A stretch of DNA of 32,013 bases, from contig JACQGM010000134.1 in NCBI GenBank assembly GCA_016199585.1, positions 1 through 32,013 of the forward strand. Direction: 5' to 3'. The notes under the pieces were generated by a model. It was not told the DNA's origin, did no database searches, and saw only the letters and a program-made list of their open reading frames with translations. A program made the position numbers and the translations under genes. Source of the DNA: Armatimonadota bacterium (lineage in GTDB: Bacteria; Armatimonadota; JAAZEB01). Position 1 is the first letter of the stretch. Every line of letters starts with the position of its first letter. Shown piece by piece: positions 30,755-32,013 of this stretch.

Positions 30755-32013
30755 CTACCCCCGCAGCACCGCCAGCCGCGCGCGTAGCGCCCGGTGGCGC
30801 TCGGCCAGCTCCGCCTGGCGCTGACGGTCCTTCTCTACCACGGCCGGCGGGGCCTTCGTCAGGTACTGCTCGTTGGCCAGCTTGGCGTTGAGGCGCTGGA
30901 CCTCTTTCCCCAGGCCCTCCATCTCGCGGGTGAGGCGCTGGACCTCCGCGTCAATATCCACCAGGCCGGCGAGGGGCACAAGGGCCTGCACGCCCGCCAC
31001 GGCGCGCGAGAGTGCCTGGCGGTGCTGCTGCGCCGCCTCGGGGCTCTCGAAGCGGACCTCGTCCACGCGCGCCAGGCTGCGGATATAGCCGCTCCACGGC
31101 TCCAGACGGGCCACCTCGCCATCGGCCGCCCCCAGGATGGCCGTCGGGATGGGGCGCGACGCGGGCACGTTCATCTCGGCGCGCATGTTGCGCAGCGCGG
31201 TGATGACCTCCATCACCTGCGCCATGTCGCGCTCGGCATCCTCGTCCACGCACTCCGGGTCGAACTCCGGGAAGTCAGCCACCATGATGCTCTCTCCCGC
31301 CCCCGGCAGCTTCCGCCAGATCTCCTCGGTGATGAAGGGCATGTAGGGGTGCAGCAGTCGCAGCGACTGGTCGAGCACGTGCAGGAGGAGGCCGCGCACA
31401 GTCCCGTCCCCCTCGCGCAGGCGCGGCTTCGCCAGCTCCACGTACCAGTCGCAGTACTCGTTCCAGAGGAAGGCATAGAGCGCCTTCGCCGCCTCGTCGA
31501 AGGAGTACTCCGCGAACGACCGGTTCACCGTCTCGATGGTCCGGTGCAGCCGGGAAAGGATCCAGCGGTCGGAGAGTTCGGAGTGCGGAGTTCGGAGTTC
31601 GGAGTTCGGAGTGCCGAGTGCCGGTTGCTGAGCGCCCTTGCCCGGCTCCGCACTCCGCACTCCGCACTCCGAACTCATATTCATCAGCACAAACCGCGCC
31701 GCGTTCCAGATCTTATTGGCGAAGTTGCGGCTCGTCTCGCAGAGGGGGGCGCGGATCGGGTCGCCGGGCTTGCGGCGGCCGTCGTCGAAGCGCATGTCCT
31801 GGGTCTTGCCGGCCTGCATCGTGATGGCGAAGCGCGTGGCGTCGGTGCCGTACTGCGCGGTCAGGTCGAGCGGGTCAATGCCGGTGCCGAGGGACTTGCT
31901 CATCCGCTTCCCCTCCCGGTTGAGCACGGTGGCGTAGATATACACGTCGCAGAACGGGATCTCGTCCAGGAACTTGAGGCCCGTCATGATCATGCGCGCC
32001 ACCCAGAAGAACA
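30755..32013 (-). CDS. valS: Valyl-tRNA synthetase, C-terminal part, with in-frame repeat insertion
   Basis: Incomplete at the right edge; about 419 codons are present. Visible are the KMSKS loop (RMSKSLG, near 31890), the YGTDATRFAI stem-contact region, the anticodon-binding domain (SDRWILSRLHRTIETVNRSF, LWNEYCDWYVELAKPRL, PYMPFITEEIWRKLP), and the C-terminal coiled-coil arm (MEGLGKEVQRLNAKL) that grips the tRNA in valyl enzymes. It charges tRNA-Val and is essential. Between NAARFVLMNM and SDRWILSRLH, where relatives have a short variable loop, lie 34 extra residues (SSECGVRSAEPGKG and the rest) encoded by a 103-base hairpin repeat. The frame is kept, so the enzyme is presumably active with a surface loop added. 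Confidence 0.93.
   Translation of the reverse strand, partial: FFWVARMIMTGLKFLDEIPFCDVYIYATVLNREGKRMSKSLGTGIDPLDLTAQYGTDATRFAITMQAGKTQDMRFDDGRRKPGDPIRAPLCETSRNFANKIWNAARFVLMNMSSECGVRSAEPGKGAQQPALGTPNSELRTPHSELSDRWILSRLHRTIETVNRSFAEYSFDEAAKALYAFLWNEYCDWYVELAKPRLREGDGTVRGLLLHVLDQSLRLLHPYMPFITEEIWRKLPGAGESIMVADFPEFDPECVDEDAERDMAQVMEVITALRNMRAEMNVPASRPIPTAILGAADGEVARLEPWSGYIRSLARVDEVRFESPEAAQQHRQALSRAVAGVQALVPLAGLVDIDAEVQRLTREMEGLGKEVQRLNAKLANEQYLTKAPPAVVEKDRQRQAELAERHRALRARLAVLRG
31574..31676. repeat. Hairpin repeat (R4) inserted in frame in valS
   Basis: Left arm 31574-31615, GAGTTCGGAGTGCGGAGT and more, is made of 7-base units GGAGTTC and GGAGTGC. Right arm 31644-31676 is its reverse complement over the first 18 outermost bases and again in units further in. 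The centre (31616-31643) is unrelated. The whole element encodes 34 residues and ends exactly at conserved valS sequence on both sides. Confidence 0.85.

Overview
The window is uniformly GC-rich and densely coding, with short gaps, many four-base stop/start overlaps and good Shine-Dalgarno sites. It comes from a bacterium with an outer membrane, because it carries a complete ExbB-ExbD-TonB set and several exported proteins. The style (TPR-AAA genes, PQQ-like propellers, a bacterial translin, many short palindromic repeats) would fit Armatimonadota or a similar deep-branching diderm. That placement is inference; no marker here proves it.

Layout. 1-3,524: a small membrane protein behind a near-consensus promoter, then a coupled pair of a TPR-AAA+ ATPase and a TPR membrane protein. 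3,656-7,003: a solitary fused nuclease/adenine DNA methyltransferase, flanked by copies of a palindromic repeat. 7,268-9,921: a GH29 fucosidase-like enzyme and an exported HExxH protein. 9,987-13,086 (minus): a probable mazF 3' remnant, a secreted esterase and a secreted beta-propeller. 13,438-14,683 (minus): a membrane-anchored protein and a translin homologue, translationally coupled behind a promoter with a built-in inverted repeat. 14,927-19,325 (plus): exbB-exbD-tonB and an exported cohesin-like protein, all overlapping, then a periplasmic coiled-coil protein. 19,377-20,331 (minus): a HAD phosphatase and tRNA-Glu(UUC). 20,578-22,791: a large lipoprotein or secreted protein. 22,819-25,915 (minus): an ArsR-type sensor and a three-HMA zinc/cadmium P-type ATPase, with promoter and operator visible. 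26,085-27,389: folC. 27,562-32,013 (minus): vapC, its antitoxin, a small unknown protein, a DUF5674 protein, a frameshifted PD-(D/E)XK-like nuclease, a coiled-coil nuclease-like protein, and the 3' part of valS.

The most unusual thread is a set of short palindromic repeats, several of them built from short tandem units laid out as inverted arms. They fill intergenic gaps, and at least two sit in frame inside protein genes: a 103-base hairpin in valS, and a 26-base palindrome in the cohesin-like protein gene that has an exact second copy about 600 bases downstream. The C-terminal tail of the first gene may be a third case. This resembles the in-frame palindromic elements known from Rickettsia, but the sequences here are different.
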